DNA of 64,000 nucleotides from Roseibaca calidilacus. GTDB lineage: Bacteria > Pseudomonadota > Alphaproteobacteria > Rhodobacterales > Rhodobacteraceae. The notes beneath the pieces were generated by a model. That model saw only the letters and a program-made list of their open reading frames with translations. It ran no database searches and was not told where the DNA came from. This document shows, in pieces, positions 1-9,634 of the stretch. The stretch spans positions 868,001 through 932,000 of the forward strand of contig NZ_FBYC01000004.1 of NCBI RefSeq assembly GCF_001517585.1, in the 5' to 3' direction. The translations under genes were made by a program, and so were the position numbers. Every line of letters begins with the position of its first letter. The stretch's first letter is position 1.

Positions 1-2
1 CC

Positions 3-902
3 GTGCCGGGCACCGGGTCTTCGGTGGCGGACGCGACCTTGTCGAGCGCGACCCAAAGTGCGTTGGTTTTGGCTTCGGTCAACAACGCGCCGCGCGTAAT
101 GGCGCATGTTCCCGAAAGCGCGGCACCCATGGTCCGCATGGTGCGCCTTGACCAATCGCAGCTGCGTTCTGATCTGGGTGTGCCGCAAGGCGCACCGATG
201 GTGTTGGAAGATGGGTTTTCCGATCTGGCGGGCCGCCCCGAACTGCCGCATGAGGTGGATCTAAGCCGCTTGCAGACCGCGTGGCTGGCGCAGTTTGCGC
301 CGCAAGCAACCCTGCGCCCGACCTTGCGCCCGGTGCCGCCTGCGCGCAGCCTGTCGACCAGCGGTGTGATCGCGGCCCCGGCCGCGCTCTCGCCAGAGGT
401 TACAGCGCCGCGGGTCAGCCTTGTGCCGGTTGCGCGCCCCGAAGGCCTGTCGCGCCGCATGGTGCAATATTCGCGCAGTTGGCTGCGCAAGGTTGCCTTG
501 CGCCCGTTGACCGAACAGGAAGCCTGCCTTGCCACCGCCATCTATCACGAAGCGCGGGGTGAGACGTTGAAAGGCCAGTTCGCCGTGGCAGAGGTTATCC
601 TGAACCGTGTCGCGTCGCGCAGGTTCCCCGCTGACATTTGCGGCGTCGTGTTTCAGGGCGTGCGTGAAGGGCGCTATGGCGGGTGCCAGTTCAGCTTTGC
701 CTGTGACAGCAAACCGGACGAGATGCGCAACGGGTCGGCCTCTGACCTTGCGCGGCGTATCGCGCAGGTGATGTCGGATGGCGCGCATCGTGGTCTGACA
801 GGGGGCGCGTTGTATTTCCACACAACGGCTGTCGCCCCGTCATGGTCCAAACGCATGACCCAGACCACGCAGATCGGCGCGCATCTGTTCTTTCGCGGAT
901 AA
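3..902 (+). CDS. Cell wall hydrolase, SleB/Hydrolase_2 family (5' end outside window)
   Basis: The frame is open to the left edge of the window and the first usable codon is a GTG at base 3, so the true N-terminus is probably missing. The C-terminal third (about residues 170-298 of the fragment) has the SleB/Hydrolase_2 pattern: the TAIYHEARGE core containing the presumed catalytic glutamate, an AVAEVILNRV helix, and the GGCQFSFACD segment. This family cleaves peptidoglycan in the periplasm. The preceding 170 residues are Pro/Ala-rich and low in complexity, as expected of an extracytoplasmic linker. The gene stands alone, 116 bp ahead of folB. The family call is firm; the precise substrate bond is not known from sequence. 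Confidence 0.85.
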   Translation: MPGTGSSVADATLSSATQSALVLASVNNAPRVMAHVPESAAPMVRMVRLDQSQLRSDLGVPQGAPMVLEDGFSDLAGRPELPHEVDLSRLQTAWLAQFAPQATLRPTLRPVPPARSLSTSGVIAAPAALSPEVTAPRVSLVPVARPEGLSRRMVQYSRSWLRKVALRPLTEQEACLATAIYHEARGETLKGQFAVAEVILNRVASRRFPADICGVVFQGVREGRYGGCQFSFACDSKPDEMRNGSASDLARRIAQVMSDGAHRGLTGGALYFHTTAVAPSWSKRMTQTTQIGAHLFFRG

Positions 903-1018
903 ACAGCAGGGCGCGTGCGGGTGTCGCATCGGGGCACCCATGCGGCGCAATCACCCTTTGCCGGGCCGGGACGGGCGGGTAAGACTGCGCGCATAGCAGA
1001 CTCGGAAAGCCCGACCGC

Positions 1019-1933
1019 ATGAGCACAGATATTCGACTGGCCTTCGCCCATCCCGAAGCGCGCGCCGAGGCATCGGCCCCGGCAGACCCGCGCGACCGCA
1101 TTTCCTTGCGCGACCATTTGGTCGAGGTCGAGATCGGCGCCTTTCAGGCCGAGCGCGGCGTGCGCCAGCGTCTGCGCTTCAACGTTGTGGTCGAGGTGCG
1201 GCCGCATCCCGAACCGCTTCAGGATGATGTGGATCGCATCTTATCCTATGACCGTATCACAGAGGCGATTTCGGCGGCGCTGGCCGAAGAACGTCTGAAC
1301 CTGCTGGAAACCCTGTCAGAGCGCGTGGCTGCGCGTGTGCTGCTGGAACCGCAGGCGATGCGGGTGTTCGTGCGGGTCGAAAAGCTGGACCGGGGACCGG
1401 GCGCGCTTGGGGTCGAGATTGTGCGCACGCGCGCGGCGGCACCTTTGCGCGAGGTCACATCCAGCGGCGCGGAAGAGGCCGTGCACCCTTTGGTCGTGTA
1501 TCTGGACAATGACATGATCGCGTCTGACGGCCTGACCGCCTGTCTGGATGCGGTGCAGATGCGGGGCGCGCCGGTCATTCTATGCGTGGGTATGCCCCCC
1601 GAAGGCGCGCCAGAGGTCGCCTTGTCGCCGGTGCAGCGCCGCATTGACCTGCTTGCGATTGAACAAAATGCATGGCGGCTGGCCGCAAAGGATGCGCGCT
1701 GTGTGGTGGTCGCCAGCCGCACAGAGATCGACTGGGCCATGAAACAGGGTCAGATGATTGTCTGGGCACCCTCAAAGCTGATCCTCGATTCGACCGACAG
1801 CCCCAATTGCAGCCCGCGCGACGGTGCCGCTTTGGCGCTGTGGTTGGCCGAACATATGGCCGCAAGCCGCTTCCTTGCACCAGAGGGGATTCGCGTGCCG
1901 CCGGGCAGCCACATGCTGTTGGAACGCTTCTGA
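1019..1933 (+). CDS. folB: Dihydroneopterin aldolase with an extra C-terminal domain
   Basis: Residues about 25-145 match the FolB/FolX fold: it opens with RISLRDHLVEVEIGAF and has the conserved NLLETLSERVA helix that holds the active-site glutamate. FolB converts 7,8-dihydroneopterin to 6-hydroxymethyl-dihydropterin plus glycolaldehyde in folate synthesis. A stand-alone FolB is about 120 residues, but this protein has 304. Residues about 160-304 form a second region, starting near HPLVVYLDNDMIASDG, that I do not recognise. The gene sits 42 bp upstream of folP, so the two folate steps are probably co-transcribed. The ATG at 1019 is the only sensible start. The aldolase call is secure; the role of the second half is unknown. 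Confidence 0.85.
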   Translation: MSTDIRLAFAHPEARAEASAPADPRDRISLRDHLVEVEIGAFQAERGVRQRLRFNVVVEVRPHPEPLQDDVDRILSYDRITEAISAALAEERLNLLETLSERVAARVLLEPQAMRVFVRVEKLDRGPGALGVEIVRTRAAAPLREVTSSGAEEAVHPLVVYLDNDMIASDGLTACLDAVQMRGAPVILCVGMPPEGAPEVALSPVQRRIDLLAIEQNAWRLAAKDARCVVVASRTEIDWAMKQGQMIVWAPSKLILDSTDSPNCSPRDGAALALWLAEHMAASRFLAPEGIRVPPGSHMLLERF

Positions 1934-1975
1934 CAAGGCTTGCACCCGCGCGCTTGCTGCGGCAACAGGACAGGC

Positions 1976-2992
1976 ATGAGTTACGCCATGCCCTTGCTGC
2001 GCCCTGCCGCGCTTGCCCCCGATGACAGCCCCGCCTTTCGTGGCCAGACCGCTTTGCGCCTGACCGGCGTGCAAGACCTGACGCGCGCGGGCAATCTGCC
2101 GGCCCGCAACATTGATCCGGGCCGCGATCGGGTTTTCCTTGACCCGCCTGCGCCGCTTGCCGGTTTGTGTCTGTCGCGCCCGCGGATTATGGGGATCGTC
2201 AATGTCACGCCCGACAGTTTTTCCGATGGGGGCCGCTTCGACAGCCATGACAGCGCCATCGCACATGCCAAGCGGCTGGTGTCCGAAGGCGCGGATATTC
2301 TGGATATCGGCGGCGAATCCACCCGGCCCGGCGCGGCAGAAGTGCTGCATGCGGACGAGATTGCGCGCACCGCGCCGGTCATCGCGGCGCTGCGCGATGC
2401 CGGGGTCACCGCGCCGATTTCTATCGACACGCGCAAGGCCGATGTGGCCCGCGCAGCGCTTGCTGCTGGCGCCGATATCGTGAACGATGTGTCAGCCCTG
2501 ACATGGGATCGTGACATGGGCGCTCTGGTGGCAGAGGCCGGGGTTCCCGTTTGCCTGATGCACGCCCAAGGCACGCCCCAGACCATGCAAAAAGACCCGA
2601 AATACAACGATGTGCGCTTTGATGTTCAGGATTGGCTGATGGATGCGCTGGCCCGCGCAGAAGCCGCTGGCATAGACCGCAAGCATGTGATCCTTGATCC
2701 GGGCATCGGTTTTGGCAAGACGGTTGCGCATAATATTGCCTTGCTGACACATCTGGCGCTTCTGCACGCGTCGGGTTGTGCTATCTTGCTGGGCGCATCG
2801 CGCAAACGGTTTATTGGTGTGCTGGGGGGCGCAGAGCGGGCAAGCGACCGGATGGGCGGGTCGTTGGCTGTGGCGCTGCATGCCGCAGCACAAGGCGCGC
2901 AGATTTTGCGTGTGCATGATGTTGCCGAAACCCGGCAGGCGCTGTCGCTGTGGCAAGCCTTGAACGAAAAAGAAGAAGCAGGCGAAATATGA
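1976..2992 (+). CDS. folP: Dihydropteroate synthase
   Basis: This enzyme condenses 6-hydroxymethyl-dihydropterin diphosphate with p-aminobenzoate to give dihydropteroate; it is the sulfonamide target. The family signatures are clear: [15 protein letters not shown] near residue 72, GGESTRPGA near 112, then the [14 protein letters not shown] and GASRKRF stretches of the TIM barrel. The start at 1976 follows an ACAGGACAGGC ribosome-binding stretch and gives 338 residues. About 65 residues precede the catalytic barrel, longer than the enterobacterial enzyme. The 3' end overlaps glmM by ATGA, indicating translational coupling in a folB-folP-glmM unit. Confidence 0.95.
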   Translation: MSYAMPLLRPAALAPDDSPAFRGQTALRLTGVQDLTRAGNLPARNIDPGRDRVFLDPPAPLAGLCLSRPRIMGIVNVTPDSFSDGGRFDSHDSAIAHAKRLVSEGADILDIGGESTRPGAAEVLHADEIARTAPVIAALRDAGVTAPISIDTRKADVARAALAAGADIVNDVSALTWDRDMGALVAEAGVPVCLMHAQGTPQTMQKDPKYNDVRFDVQDWLMDALARAEAAGIDRKHVILDPGIGFGKTVAHNIALLTHLALLHASGCAILLGASRKRFIGVLGGAERASDRMGGSLAVALHAAAQGAQILRVHDVAETRQALSLWQALNEKEEAGEI

Positions 2993-4335
2993 CCAAAAAA
3001 CTATTCGGAACCGACGGTGTGCGGGGAACCGCGAATACCTATCCCATGACGGCGGAAACCGCGCTGCGGCTGGGCGCTGCGGCGGGGCGGTATTTCCGGC
3101 GCGATGGCAGCAATGGTCACCGGGTGGTCATCGGCAAGGACACGCGCCTGTCAGGTTACATGATTGAAAACGCCCTGACCGCCGGGTTGACCAGCACCGG
3201 CATGAATGTGCTGCTGCTGGGGCCAGTGCCCACGCCTGCCGTGGGGTTCCTGACGCGCTCCATGCGGGCGGATCTGGGGATCATGATTTCGGCCAGCCAC
3301 AATGGCCATCAAGATAACGGCATCAAGTTTTTCGGCCCCGACGGCTTCAAGCTGTCGGATGAGGCAGAGGCAGAGATTGAAGCCATTATTGCCGGTGAGA
3401 TCGCGCTTGTGCAGCCTGCCAATATCGGCCGCGCCAAGCGGATTGACGATGCGCGCGGCCGCTATGTCGAATATGCCAAGACCACCTTGCCCAAGGGCAA
3501 GCTGTTTTCCGGGCTGAAAGTGGTGGTCGATTGCGCCCATGGCGCGGCCTATCAGGTCGCCCCGCAAACCCTGTGGGAACTGGGCGCAGAGGTGATCGAG
3601 ATCGGCGTGAACCCGAATGGCAAGAACATCAACCTTGACTGCGGTTCAACCCATCCGCGGGTCTGTGCGGCCAAGGTGCTGGAAACCGGGGCCGATCTAG
3701 GGATCACGTTGGATGGCGATGCCGACCGCCTGATTCTGGTCGATGAGCGTGGGCAGATTGCCGATGGCGACCAGATCATGGCGCTGTTTGCCGAACACTG
3801 GGCCGCAGAGCAGCGCTTGCGGGACGGGGTTTTGGTGGCCACGGTCATGAGCAATCTGGGGCTGGAGCGGTTTCTGGACGGGCGCGGGCTGCGGCTGGAG
3901 CGCACTTCGGTCGGTGACCGCTACGTTGTGGAACGGATGCGGCAGGGCGGCTGGAATCTGGGCGGCGAGCAATCGGGCCATATCGTGATGACCGATTATG
4001 CCACCACCGGCGACGGGCTGATCGCGGCGCTGCAATTCATGGCGGTTCTGGCCGAATCGGGTAAACCCGCTTCCATGCTGACGCGCCGCTTCGACCCTGT
4101 GCCACAGCTTCTGCGCAACCTGCGCTACGCGCCGGGGGTTGATCTGCTGGCCGAAGCCAAGGTCATGGCCGCAATCGATGCGGGGCGCGACATGCTGGCC
4201 GGGCGTGGGCGCTTGCTGATCCGCAAATCGGGCACAGAGCCTTTGGTCCGTGTCATGGCCGAATGCGAAGATGAAGGGCTGATGGTGCAGGTGGTGGACG
4301 GCATTATTGCAGAGATGGAATCGGTCGCGGCCTAA
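2989..4335 (+). CDS. glmM: Phosphoglucosamine mutase
   Basis: GlmM interconverts glucosamine-6-phosphate and glucosamine-1-phosphate, feeding UDP-GlcNAc for peptidoglycan and lipopolysaccharide. The phosphohexomutase landmarks are present: the N-terminal FGTDGVRG, the active-site phosphoserine loop ISASHNG near residue 100, the metal-binding TLDGDADR near 240 and the C-terminal phosphate-binding RKSGTEP near 411. The length of 448 residues is normal for the family. The start at 2989 overlaps the folP stop (ATGA) and gives the standard N-terminus; an in-frame ATG further upstream would lie inside folP. The 3' end meets the oppositely oriented cyclotransferase gene with a 4-bp overlap. Confidence 0.96.
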   Translation: MTKKLFGTDGVRGTANTYPMTAETALRLGAAAGRYFRRDGSNGHRVVIGKDTRLSGYMIENALTAGLTSTGMNVLLLGPVPTPAVGFLTRSMRADLGIMISASHNGHQDNGIKFFGPDGFKLSDEAEAEIEAIIAGEIALVQPANIGRAKRIDDARGRYVEYAKTTLPKGKLFSGLKVVVDCAHGAAYQVAPQTLWELGAEVIEIGVNPNGKNINLDCGSTHPRVCAAKVLETGADLGITLDGDADRLILVDERGQIADGDQIMALFAEHWAAEQRLRDGVLVATVMSNLGLERFLDGRGLRLERTSVGDRYVVERMRQGGWNLGGEQSGHIVMTDYATTGDGLIAALQFMAVLAESGKPASMLTRRFDPVPQLLRNLRYAPGVDLLAEAKVMAAIDAGRDMLAGRGRLLIRKSGTEPLVRVMAECEDEGLMVQVVDGIIAEMESVAA

Positions 4336-4910
4336 CGCGACAGGCGCTCTACGCCCATGTTTGCAAGCTGGTCATCGACAAGGCGGCGCAGGGCAGGGGC
4401 CACGGGCCGCGCGCGCGGGTAAAGTGGCGCGGTCCGGTCATCCAGCACTGGGCCCCAGCCCGTTGTGGTATCGAAAAACCGCGCAACGCCGTCCAGACCG
4501 AATTCCTGCGCGAAGCCTTCGACGACAACATCCAGATAACTCAGCTTGATTGGCGCATCCGGGTTTGCGGGCTGCGCGTTTTGCGGGGCAATCGCATATA
4601 TCTGCGCCGGGCGCACGGGGCCGCGCGCGAAAGCATCCGCGCCCAGTGCGTGCCGCCCATAGCCGGTCTCGCGGATATCCAGCGCTGCCCAATCATTGCC
4701 CGGCACCCGCGCCACCAACCCATCTATCTGCGCGCCCGCATCGGGCACCACGCTCAGAAAGGTGCGCCCCAAGCTGCGCGCCATGCGCCATTCGCGACGC
4801 CAGCCGCGAATCGTGACCGGCTGCGCATCGGGGTAATCATGGGTATGGCGGTTGACCAAAGACCCGTAGCCAAAGAAAAAAGCGTCATCCATGGCGCGAA
4901 TGTGTGTCAT
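4332..4910 (-). CDS. Gamma-glutamylcyclotransferase-like protein
   Basis: Near its start the protein has [11 protein letters not shown], the YGSL substrate-binding loop of the gamma-glutamylcyclotransferase fold, followed by [12 protein letters not shown], which supplies the acidic residue expected after the barrel. Such enzymes release 5-oxoproline from gamma-glutamyl amines or peptides. About 190 residues fits the family. The start is uncertain: ATG codons at 4910 and 4892 both place the YGSL loop close to the N-terminus and neither has a strong ribosome-binding site; I give the longer. The gene is convergent with glmM (stops overlap by 4 bp) and divergent from the glycine riboswitch. The exact substrate is not predictable. 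Confidence 0.75.
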   Translation of the reverse strand: MTHIRAMDDAFFFGYGSLVNRHTHDYPDAQPVTIRGWRREWRMARSLGRTFLSVVPDAGAQIDGLVARVPGNDWAALDIRETGYGRHALGADAFARGPVRPAQIYAIAPQNAQPANPDAPIKLSYLDVVVEGFAQEFGLDGVARFFDTTTGWGPVLDDRTAPLYPRARPVAPALRRLVDDQLANMGVERLSR

Positions 4911-4978
4911 GCGTCGGGCAATGGCAAGGGCCATGAAAATGCTTGCAAACCCGACATGCAATCAGCTACCAACACTCT

Positions 4979-5132
4979 GCAGACACGGGAGACGTTGGAC
5001 CCCGCGCCAAGGCCGAAGGAGCAACCGCCCCGGTAAACTCTCAGGCAAAAGGACCGGTCTGCGGACACACTCTGGAGAGTGGTGCTCATCGCACCCGCCG
5101 ACGGGATAACGATCTCAGGCGCAAGGACAGAG
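4979..5132 (+). promoter_or_regulatory. Tandem glycine riboswitch in the gcvT leader
   Basis: Two adjacent aptamers match the glycine riboswitch consensus. In aptamer 1 (about 4979-5062) the closing stem pairs GCAGAC at 4979-4984 with GTCTGC at 5057-5062 and encloses GCCGAAGGAGCAA and ACTCTCAGGCAAAAGGACCG. In aptamer 2 (about 5070-5132) CTCTG at 5070-5074 pairs with CAGAG at 5128-5132 around CTGGAGAG, CCGACGGGATAAC and ATCTCAGGCGCAAGGACAG. The linker is short, as in the classical tandem arrangement. About 40 nt of expression platform separate it from the gcvT start codon. By family precedent, glycine binding should turn on the downstream cleavage genes. Confidence 0.93.
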
Positions 5133-5172
5133 GGGGTTGACGCGCAAACGGGCGCAAACCGAAGGGGCTTTC

Positions 5173-6288
5173 ATGTCGGACGACTTACGCCAGACGCCGC
5201 TACATGCGCTACATCTGGAGCTTGGCGCAAAAATGGTGCCCTTCGCGGGCTACGCGATGCCGGTGCACTACCCGATGGGCGTGATGGGCGAACATATTCA
5301 CACACGCGCCAGCGCGGGCCTGTTCGATGTCAGCCATATGGGACAGGTCATTGTGCGCGGGCCCGAGGCGGCTTTGGCGCTGGAGCGGCTTGTGCCGGTG
5401 GATGTGCTGGGGCTGGCGACGGGCCGACAGCGCTACGCGATGTTCACCAATGACAAGGGCGGCATGCTGGACGACCTGATGGTGGCCAATCGCGGCGATC
5501 ACCTGTTTTTGGTCGTCAATGCCGCGCGCAAATCCGCGGATCTGGCCCATATGCGTGCGCATCTGCCAGAGTTGGAGGTGCGCGAGATCACCGACCGCGC
5601 CCTTCTGGCGCTGCAAGGGCCGGGAGCAGAGGCCGCGCTGGACGCGCTTTTGCCCGGCGTGGCGGCGATGCGCTTCATGGATGTGGCCACGTTTGACTGG
5701 CAGGGCCACGCGCTGTGGGTTTCGCGGTCCGGCTACACGGGCGAGGACGGGTATGAGATTTCCTTGCCCGACGCGCAGGCCATGGGTTTTGCCCGCGCGG
5801 CTCTGGACCAGCCCGGCGTTGCGCCCATCGGGCTTGGCGCGCGCGACAGTTTGCGGCTGGAAGCGGGGCTGTGCCTGTATGGCCATGACATTACCGAAAT
5901 GACCTCGCCGGTCATGGCGGGGCTGGCTTGGGCCATCCAGAAAACCCGCCGCGCGGGCGGCGCGCGCACGGGTGGCTTTCCCGGTGCCGAGCGTATCTTG
6001 CAAGAATTGTCAGAGGGGCCATTGGCCACCCGTGTCGGCCTGCGCCCCGAGGGGCGCGCGCCCATGCGCGAAGGCACGGTGCTGTGGGATGCAGCCGAGG
6101 GCGGGCGCAATCTGGGCGGCGTTACCTCTGGCGGGTTCGGGCCCAGTCTTGGCGCGCCGATTGCCATGGGCTACGTTCCGAATTTCAGTGCCGAACCCGG
6201 CACCCGCCTTTGGGGCGAGGTGCGGGGCAAGCGCCTGCCTGTCGTGGTCTCTGACCTTCCGTTTCGACCTTCCACCTACAAGCGCTGA
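5173..6288 (+). CDS. gcvT: Glycine cleavage system T protein (aminomethyltransferase)
   Basis: GcvT moves the methylene carbon from the aminomethyl-lipoyl arm of the H protein to tetrahydrofolate, releasing ammonia. Typical features are TPLHALHLELGAKMVPFAGY at the N-terminus, LFDVSHMGQ, YTGEDGYEIS, GLGARDSLRLEAG and the C-terminal GVTSGGFGPSLG. The length is 371 residues, normal for the family. The start at 5173 follows a GAAGGGG ribosome-binding site and lies just after the tandem glycine riboswitch; an upstream in-frame ATG at 5137 would place translation within the expression platform and is less likely. It is the first gene of gcvT-gcvH-gcvP. Confidence 0.96.
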   Translation: MSDDLRQTPLHALHLELGAKMVPFAGYAMPVHYPMGVMGEHIHTRASAGLFDVSHMGQVIVRGPEAALALERLVPVDVLGLATGRQRYAMFTNDKGGMLDDLMVANRGDHLFLVVNAARKSADLAHMRAHLPELEVREITDRALLALQGPGAEAALDALLPGVAAMRFMDVATFDWQGHALWVSRSGYTGEDGYEISLPDAQAMGFARAALDQPGVAPIGLGARDSLRLEAGLCLYGHDITEMTSPVMAGLAWAIQKTRRAGGARTGGFPGAERILQELSEGPLATRVGLRPEGRAPMREGTVLWDAAEGGRNLGGVTSGGFGPSLGAPIAMGYVPNFSAEPGTRLWGEVRGKRLPVVVSDLPFRPSTYKR

Positions 6289-6300
6289 GGAGCGTTTCGC

Positions 6301-6660
6301 ATGAGATATACCGAAGAACATGAATGGCTGCGCATCGAGGGCGATGTCGTGGTCGTGGGCATTACCGAGCACGCCGCCGAGCAACTGGGCGACGTGGTTT
6401 TCGTGGAATTGCCAGAGGTCGAGGCCGTCGTCGCCAAGGGTGACGAGGTCTGCGTGATCGAATCCGTCAAGGCCGCCAGCGATATTCTGGCCCCCGTCGA
6501 TGGCGAGATTGTCGAGGTGAACGAGGCACTGACCGACAATCCGGGCCTTGTGAACGAAGATCCGCAGGGCGATGCGTGGTTTTTCAAGATGAAGCTGGAT
6601 GACCTGTCCGTGCTGGACGACCTGATGACAGAGGATGAATACAAAGAGTTCCTTGGCTGA
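6301..6660 (+). CDS. gcvH: Glycine cleavage system H protein
   Basis: This small lipoylated carrier (119 residues) shuttles the aminomethyl group between the P and T proteins and is reoxidised by the L protein. It starts with the family pattern YTEEHEWLR. The lipoylation site is Lys57 within IESVKAAS, and it ends with the usual acidic stretch before EYKEFLG. It lies 12 bp after gcvT behind a GAGGAGCG ribosome-binding site, so the two are co-transcribed. A 103-bp gap containing a GC-rich hairpin separates it from gcvP. Confidence 0.97.
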   Translation: MRYTEEHEWLRIEGDVVVVGITEHAAEQLGDVVFVELPEVEAVVAKGDEVCVIESVKAASDILAPVDGEIVEVNEALTDNPGLVNEDPQGDAWFFKMKLDDLSVLDDLMTEDEYKEFLG

Positions 6661-6675
6661 CATCGGGCAGGGGTA

Positions 6676-6695
6676 GGGCGGCGCGCAGGCCGCCC
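6676..6695. other. GC-rich hairpin between gcvH and gcvP
   Basis: A perfect 7-bp inverted repeat, GGGCGGC at 6676-6682 and GCCGCCC at 6689-6695 with a 6-nt loop, lies 16 nt past the gcvH stop. There is no U-tract, so it is not a canonical terminator. It could stabilise the upstream gcvTH message or lower gcvP expression relative to gcvTH, which would suit the different stoichiometries of these proteins. This role is inferred. Confidence 0.4.
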
Positions 6696-6763
6696 CACCC
6701 AACTGCACGCCTTGCGTGTGGCCCTCTGGCGCTTGATTTTGCAACCTTTTCCAACGGTGCGAC

Positions 6764-9604
6764 ATGACCTATACCCCCAGCGACTATAATCCCTACGATT
6801 TTGCCAACCGCCGCCACATCGGACCGACCCCCGATGAAATGGCGGCGATGTTGCAGGCGGTGGGGTGTGACAGTCTGGAACAACTGATCGACCAGACCAT
6901 CCCGGCTGATCTGCGCCAGTCCGATCCGCTGACATGGCCCGCCTTGTCCGAAGGCGAATTGCTGGACCGCATGCGCGCGGTCGGGGCCAAGAACACCATT
7001 ATGACCAGCCTGATCGGGCAGGGCTATTACGGCACGGTCACGCCGCCTGCCATTTTGCGCAACATCTTTGAAAACCCGGCTTGGTATACGGCCTATACGC
7101 CCTACCAGCCCGAGATCGCCCAAGGACGGCTGGAAGCGCTGTTGAACTTTCAGACCATGGTGTCGGACCTGACGGGTTTGCCGGTGGCCAATGCGTCGCT
7201 TCTGGACGAAGCCACCGCCTGCGCCGAAGCGATGGTCATGGCGCAGCGCGTGGCGAAATCGAAGGCGACGGCCTTTTTCGTCGATGAAAACTGCCATCCG
7301 CAAAACATCGCCGTGGTCCAGACCCGTGCCGCCCCCTTGGGCATAGAGGTGATCGTCGGCGCGCCCGAAGACTGCCCCGCCGAGCGCGTGTTCGCGGGCC
7401 TGTTCCAATATCCCGGCACCTACGGCAATATCCGCGACTTCCGTCCGCAGGTTGACGCGCTGCATGCCAACAAGGCGCTGGCCATCATGGCAACCGACCT
7501 GCTGGCATTGACGATGATCGTGGAACCCGGCGCTTTAGGGGCCGATATTGCCGTGGGGTCTGCGCAGCGCTTTGGCGTGCCGATGGGCTATGGCGGCCCC
7601 CATGCCGCCTTCATCGCCTGTCAGGATGGTTATAAACGCTCCATGCCCGGTCGCATTGTCGGTGTCAGTGTTGATGCGCGCGGCAACCAAGCCTATCGTT
7701 TGTCGCTGCAAACCCGCGAGCAGCATATCCGGCGCGAGAAGGCGACCAGCAATGTCTGCACCGCGCAGGCGCTGCTGGCGGTCATGGCGTCGATGTATGC
7801 GGTGTTCCATGGCCCCAAAGGCCTGCGCGCGATTGCAGAGCGCGTGCATGGGTTGACCGAACGTCTGTATCGCGCGCTGCGCGTGGCGGGGGCGCAGGTC
7901 GTGGTCAAGGATTTCTTCGACACGATCACGGTCGAAGTTGGCGTGGGCCAAGCGGGCATTCTGGCCGCCGCGCGCGCCGAAGGGCTGAACCTGCGCAAGA
8001 TCGGCACCACCCATGTGGGCATTTCGCTGGATGAAACCAGTGACGCGCGCGTGGTCATGCGCGTGCTGCGCGCCTTCGGGATTGACGGCATTCCCCCGCA
8101 TCGGGGCAATCTGGGCTTTGCCGAGAGCTTTCTGCGGCAATCCGATTACCTGACCCATCCGATCTTCCACATGAACCGGGCCGAGACCGAGATGATGCGC
8201 TATATGCGCCGCCTGTCGGACCGCGACTTGGCGCTGGACCGCGCCATGATCCCTCTTGGGTCTTGCACCATGAAGCTGAACGCGGCGGCAGAGATGATCC
8301 CGCTGTCCTGGCCCGAATTTTCCAGCCTGCACCCGTTCTGCCCGCCCGATCAGGCAGCAGGCTATGCCGAAGCGATTTTCGACCTGAAGGCCAAGCTGTG
8401 CGAGATCACTGGCTATGACGATATGTCGATGCAGCCCAATTCGGGCGCGCAGGGCGAATATGCGGGGTTGTTGACCATTCAGGCCTATCACCGCGCGCGC
8501 GGGCAGGGCGCGCGTGATATCTGTCTTATCCCCATGTCCGCGCATGGCACGAACCCGGCCAGCGCCCAGATGTGCGGAATGCAGGTGGTGGTCGTGAAAT
8601 CCGCGCCAAATGGCGATGTCGATCTGGACGATTTTCGCGCGAAGGCTGCCAAGGCAGGCGACAGACTGGCGGCTTGCATGATTACCTATCCGTCCACCCA
8701 TGGCGTGTTCGAGGAAACCGTGCGCGAGGTCTGCAAGATCACGCATGACCACGGCGGGCAGGTCTATATTGACGGGGCCAATCTGAATGCGATGGTGGGG
8801 CTGGTCAAACCCGGCGACATCGGCGGCGATGTCAGCCACCTGAACCTGCACAAGACATTTGCCATCCCGCATGGCGGCGGCGGCCCCGGCATGGGGCCGA
8901 TTGGCGTGAAAGCGCATCTGGCGCCCTTCCTGCCCGGTCATCCGCAAACCGGCGGGGCCGAAGGGCCTGTGTCGGGCGCGCCCTATGGGTCGGCGTCGAT
9001 CCTGCTGATATCCTGGGCCTATTGCCTGATGATGGGCGGCGCGGGGCTGACACAGGCCACGCGGGTCGCCATCCTGAACGCCAATTATATCGCCGCGCGG
9101 TTGCGCGGGGCCTATGACATATTGTTCATGGGCAACAAGGGCCGTATCGCACATGAGTGTATCCTCGACACCCGGCCTTTTGCCGAAGCGGGCGTGACGG
9201 TTGATGATATTGCCAAACGCCTGATCGACAACGGCTTTCACGCGCCAACCATGAGCTGGCCGGTCGCGGGCACGCTGATGGTGGAACCCACGGAATCGGA
9301 AACCAAGGCAGAGATTGACCGCTTCATCACCGCCCTTCTGGCCATCCGCGACGAGATCCGGGCGGTAGAGGAAGGCGAGATTGACGCCAAGGATAGCCCC
9401 CTGCGCTTTGCTCCCCACACGGTCGAAGACCTGATCGCCGATTGGGACCGTGCCTATACGCGCGAAGCGGGCTGCTTTCCGCCTGCAAGCTTTCGGGGCG
9501 ACAAGTATTGGCCGCCCGTGGGCCGGGTGGACAATGTGTTCGGTGACCGCAATCTGGTCTGCACCTGCCCGCCCGTGGAAAGCTACGCGGAAGCGGCGGA
9601 GTAA
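6764..9604 (+). CDS. gcvP: Glycine dehydrogenase (decarboxylating), P protein
   Basis: The PLP-dependent P protein decarboxylates glycine and passes the aminomethyl group to GcvH. It is the full-length fused form of 946 residues, with an N-terminal catalytically inactive half (FANRHIGP at the start) and a C-terminal catalytic half. The PLP lysine is Lys697 in the motif [15 protein letters not shown]. The region [12 protein letters not shown] is also diagnostic. It completes the riboswitch-controlled gcvTHP operon; the L protein (lipoamide dehydrogenase) is not in this window. It converges on pccR, with a hairpin in the 29-bp gap. Confidence 0.97.
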   Translation: MTYTPSDYNPYDFANRRHIGPTPDEMAAMLQAVGCDSLEQLIDQTIPADLRQSDPLTWPALSEGELLDRMRAVGAKNTIMTSLIGQGYYGTVTPPAILRNIFENPAWYTAYTPYQPEIAQGRLEALLNFQTMVSDLTGLPVANASLLDEATACAEAMVMAQRVAKSKATAFFVDENCHPQNIAVVQTRAAPLGIEVIVGAPEDCPAERVFAGLFQYPGTYGNIRDFRPQVDALHANKALAIMATDLLALTMIVEPGALGADIAVGSAQRFGVPMGYGGPHAAFIACQDGYKRSMPGRIVGVSVDARGNQAYRLSLQTREQHIRREKATSNVCTAQALLAVMASMYAVFHGPKGLRAIAERVHGLTERLYRALRVAGAQVVVKDFFDTITVEVGVGQAGILAAARAEGLNLRKIGTTHVGISLDETSDARVVMRVLRAFGIDGIPPHRGNLGFAESFLRQSDYLTHPIFHMNRAETEMMRYMRRLSDRDLALDRAMIPLGSCTMKLNAAAEMIPLSWPEFSSLHPFCPPDQAAGYAEAIFDLKAKLCEITGYDDMSMQPNSGAQGEYAGLLTIQAYHRARGQGARDICLIPMSAHGTNPASAQMCGMQVVVVKSAPNGDVDLDDFRAKAAKAGDRLAACMITYPSTHGVFEETVREVCKITHDHGGQVYIDGANLNAMVGLVKPGDIGGDVSHLNLHKTFAIPHGGGGPGMGPIGVKAHLAPFLPGHPQTGGAEGPVSGAPYGSASILLISWAYCLMMGGAGLTQATRVAILNANYIAARLRGAYDILFMGNKGRIAHECILDTRPFAEAGVTVDDIAKRLIDNGFHAPTMSWPVAGTLMVEPTESETKAEIDRFITALLAIRDEIRAVEEGEIDAKDSPLRFAPHTVEDLIADWDRAYTREAGCFPPASFRGDKYWPPVGRVDNVFGDRNLVCTCPPVESYAEAAE

Positions 9605-9610
9605 CGTGTC

Positions 9611-9634
9611 GGCCCTGCGCGGTCGCGCGGGGCC
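9611..9634. terminator. Hairpin between convergent gcvP and pccR
   Basis: GGCCC at 9611-9615 pairs with GGGCC at 9630-9634, and inside it GCGCG at 9617-9621 pairs with CGCGC at 9624-9628, giving a strong stem about 10 bp long. It fills the gap between the two convergent stops and touches the last base of pccR. No T-run follows on either strand, so it is at best a weak bidirectional terminator or an RNA 3' end stabiliser. Confidence 0.45.

Noticed and set aside
7535-9418. A 627-codon open frame on the minus strand across gcvP
   Set aside because: It is antisense to a well-supported gene, has no family features and no ribosome-binding site, and reflects the GC-rich codon bias that leaves the opposite frame open.
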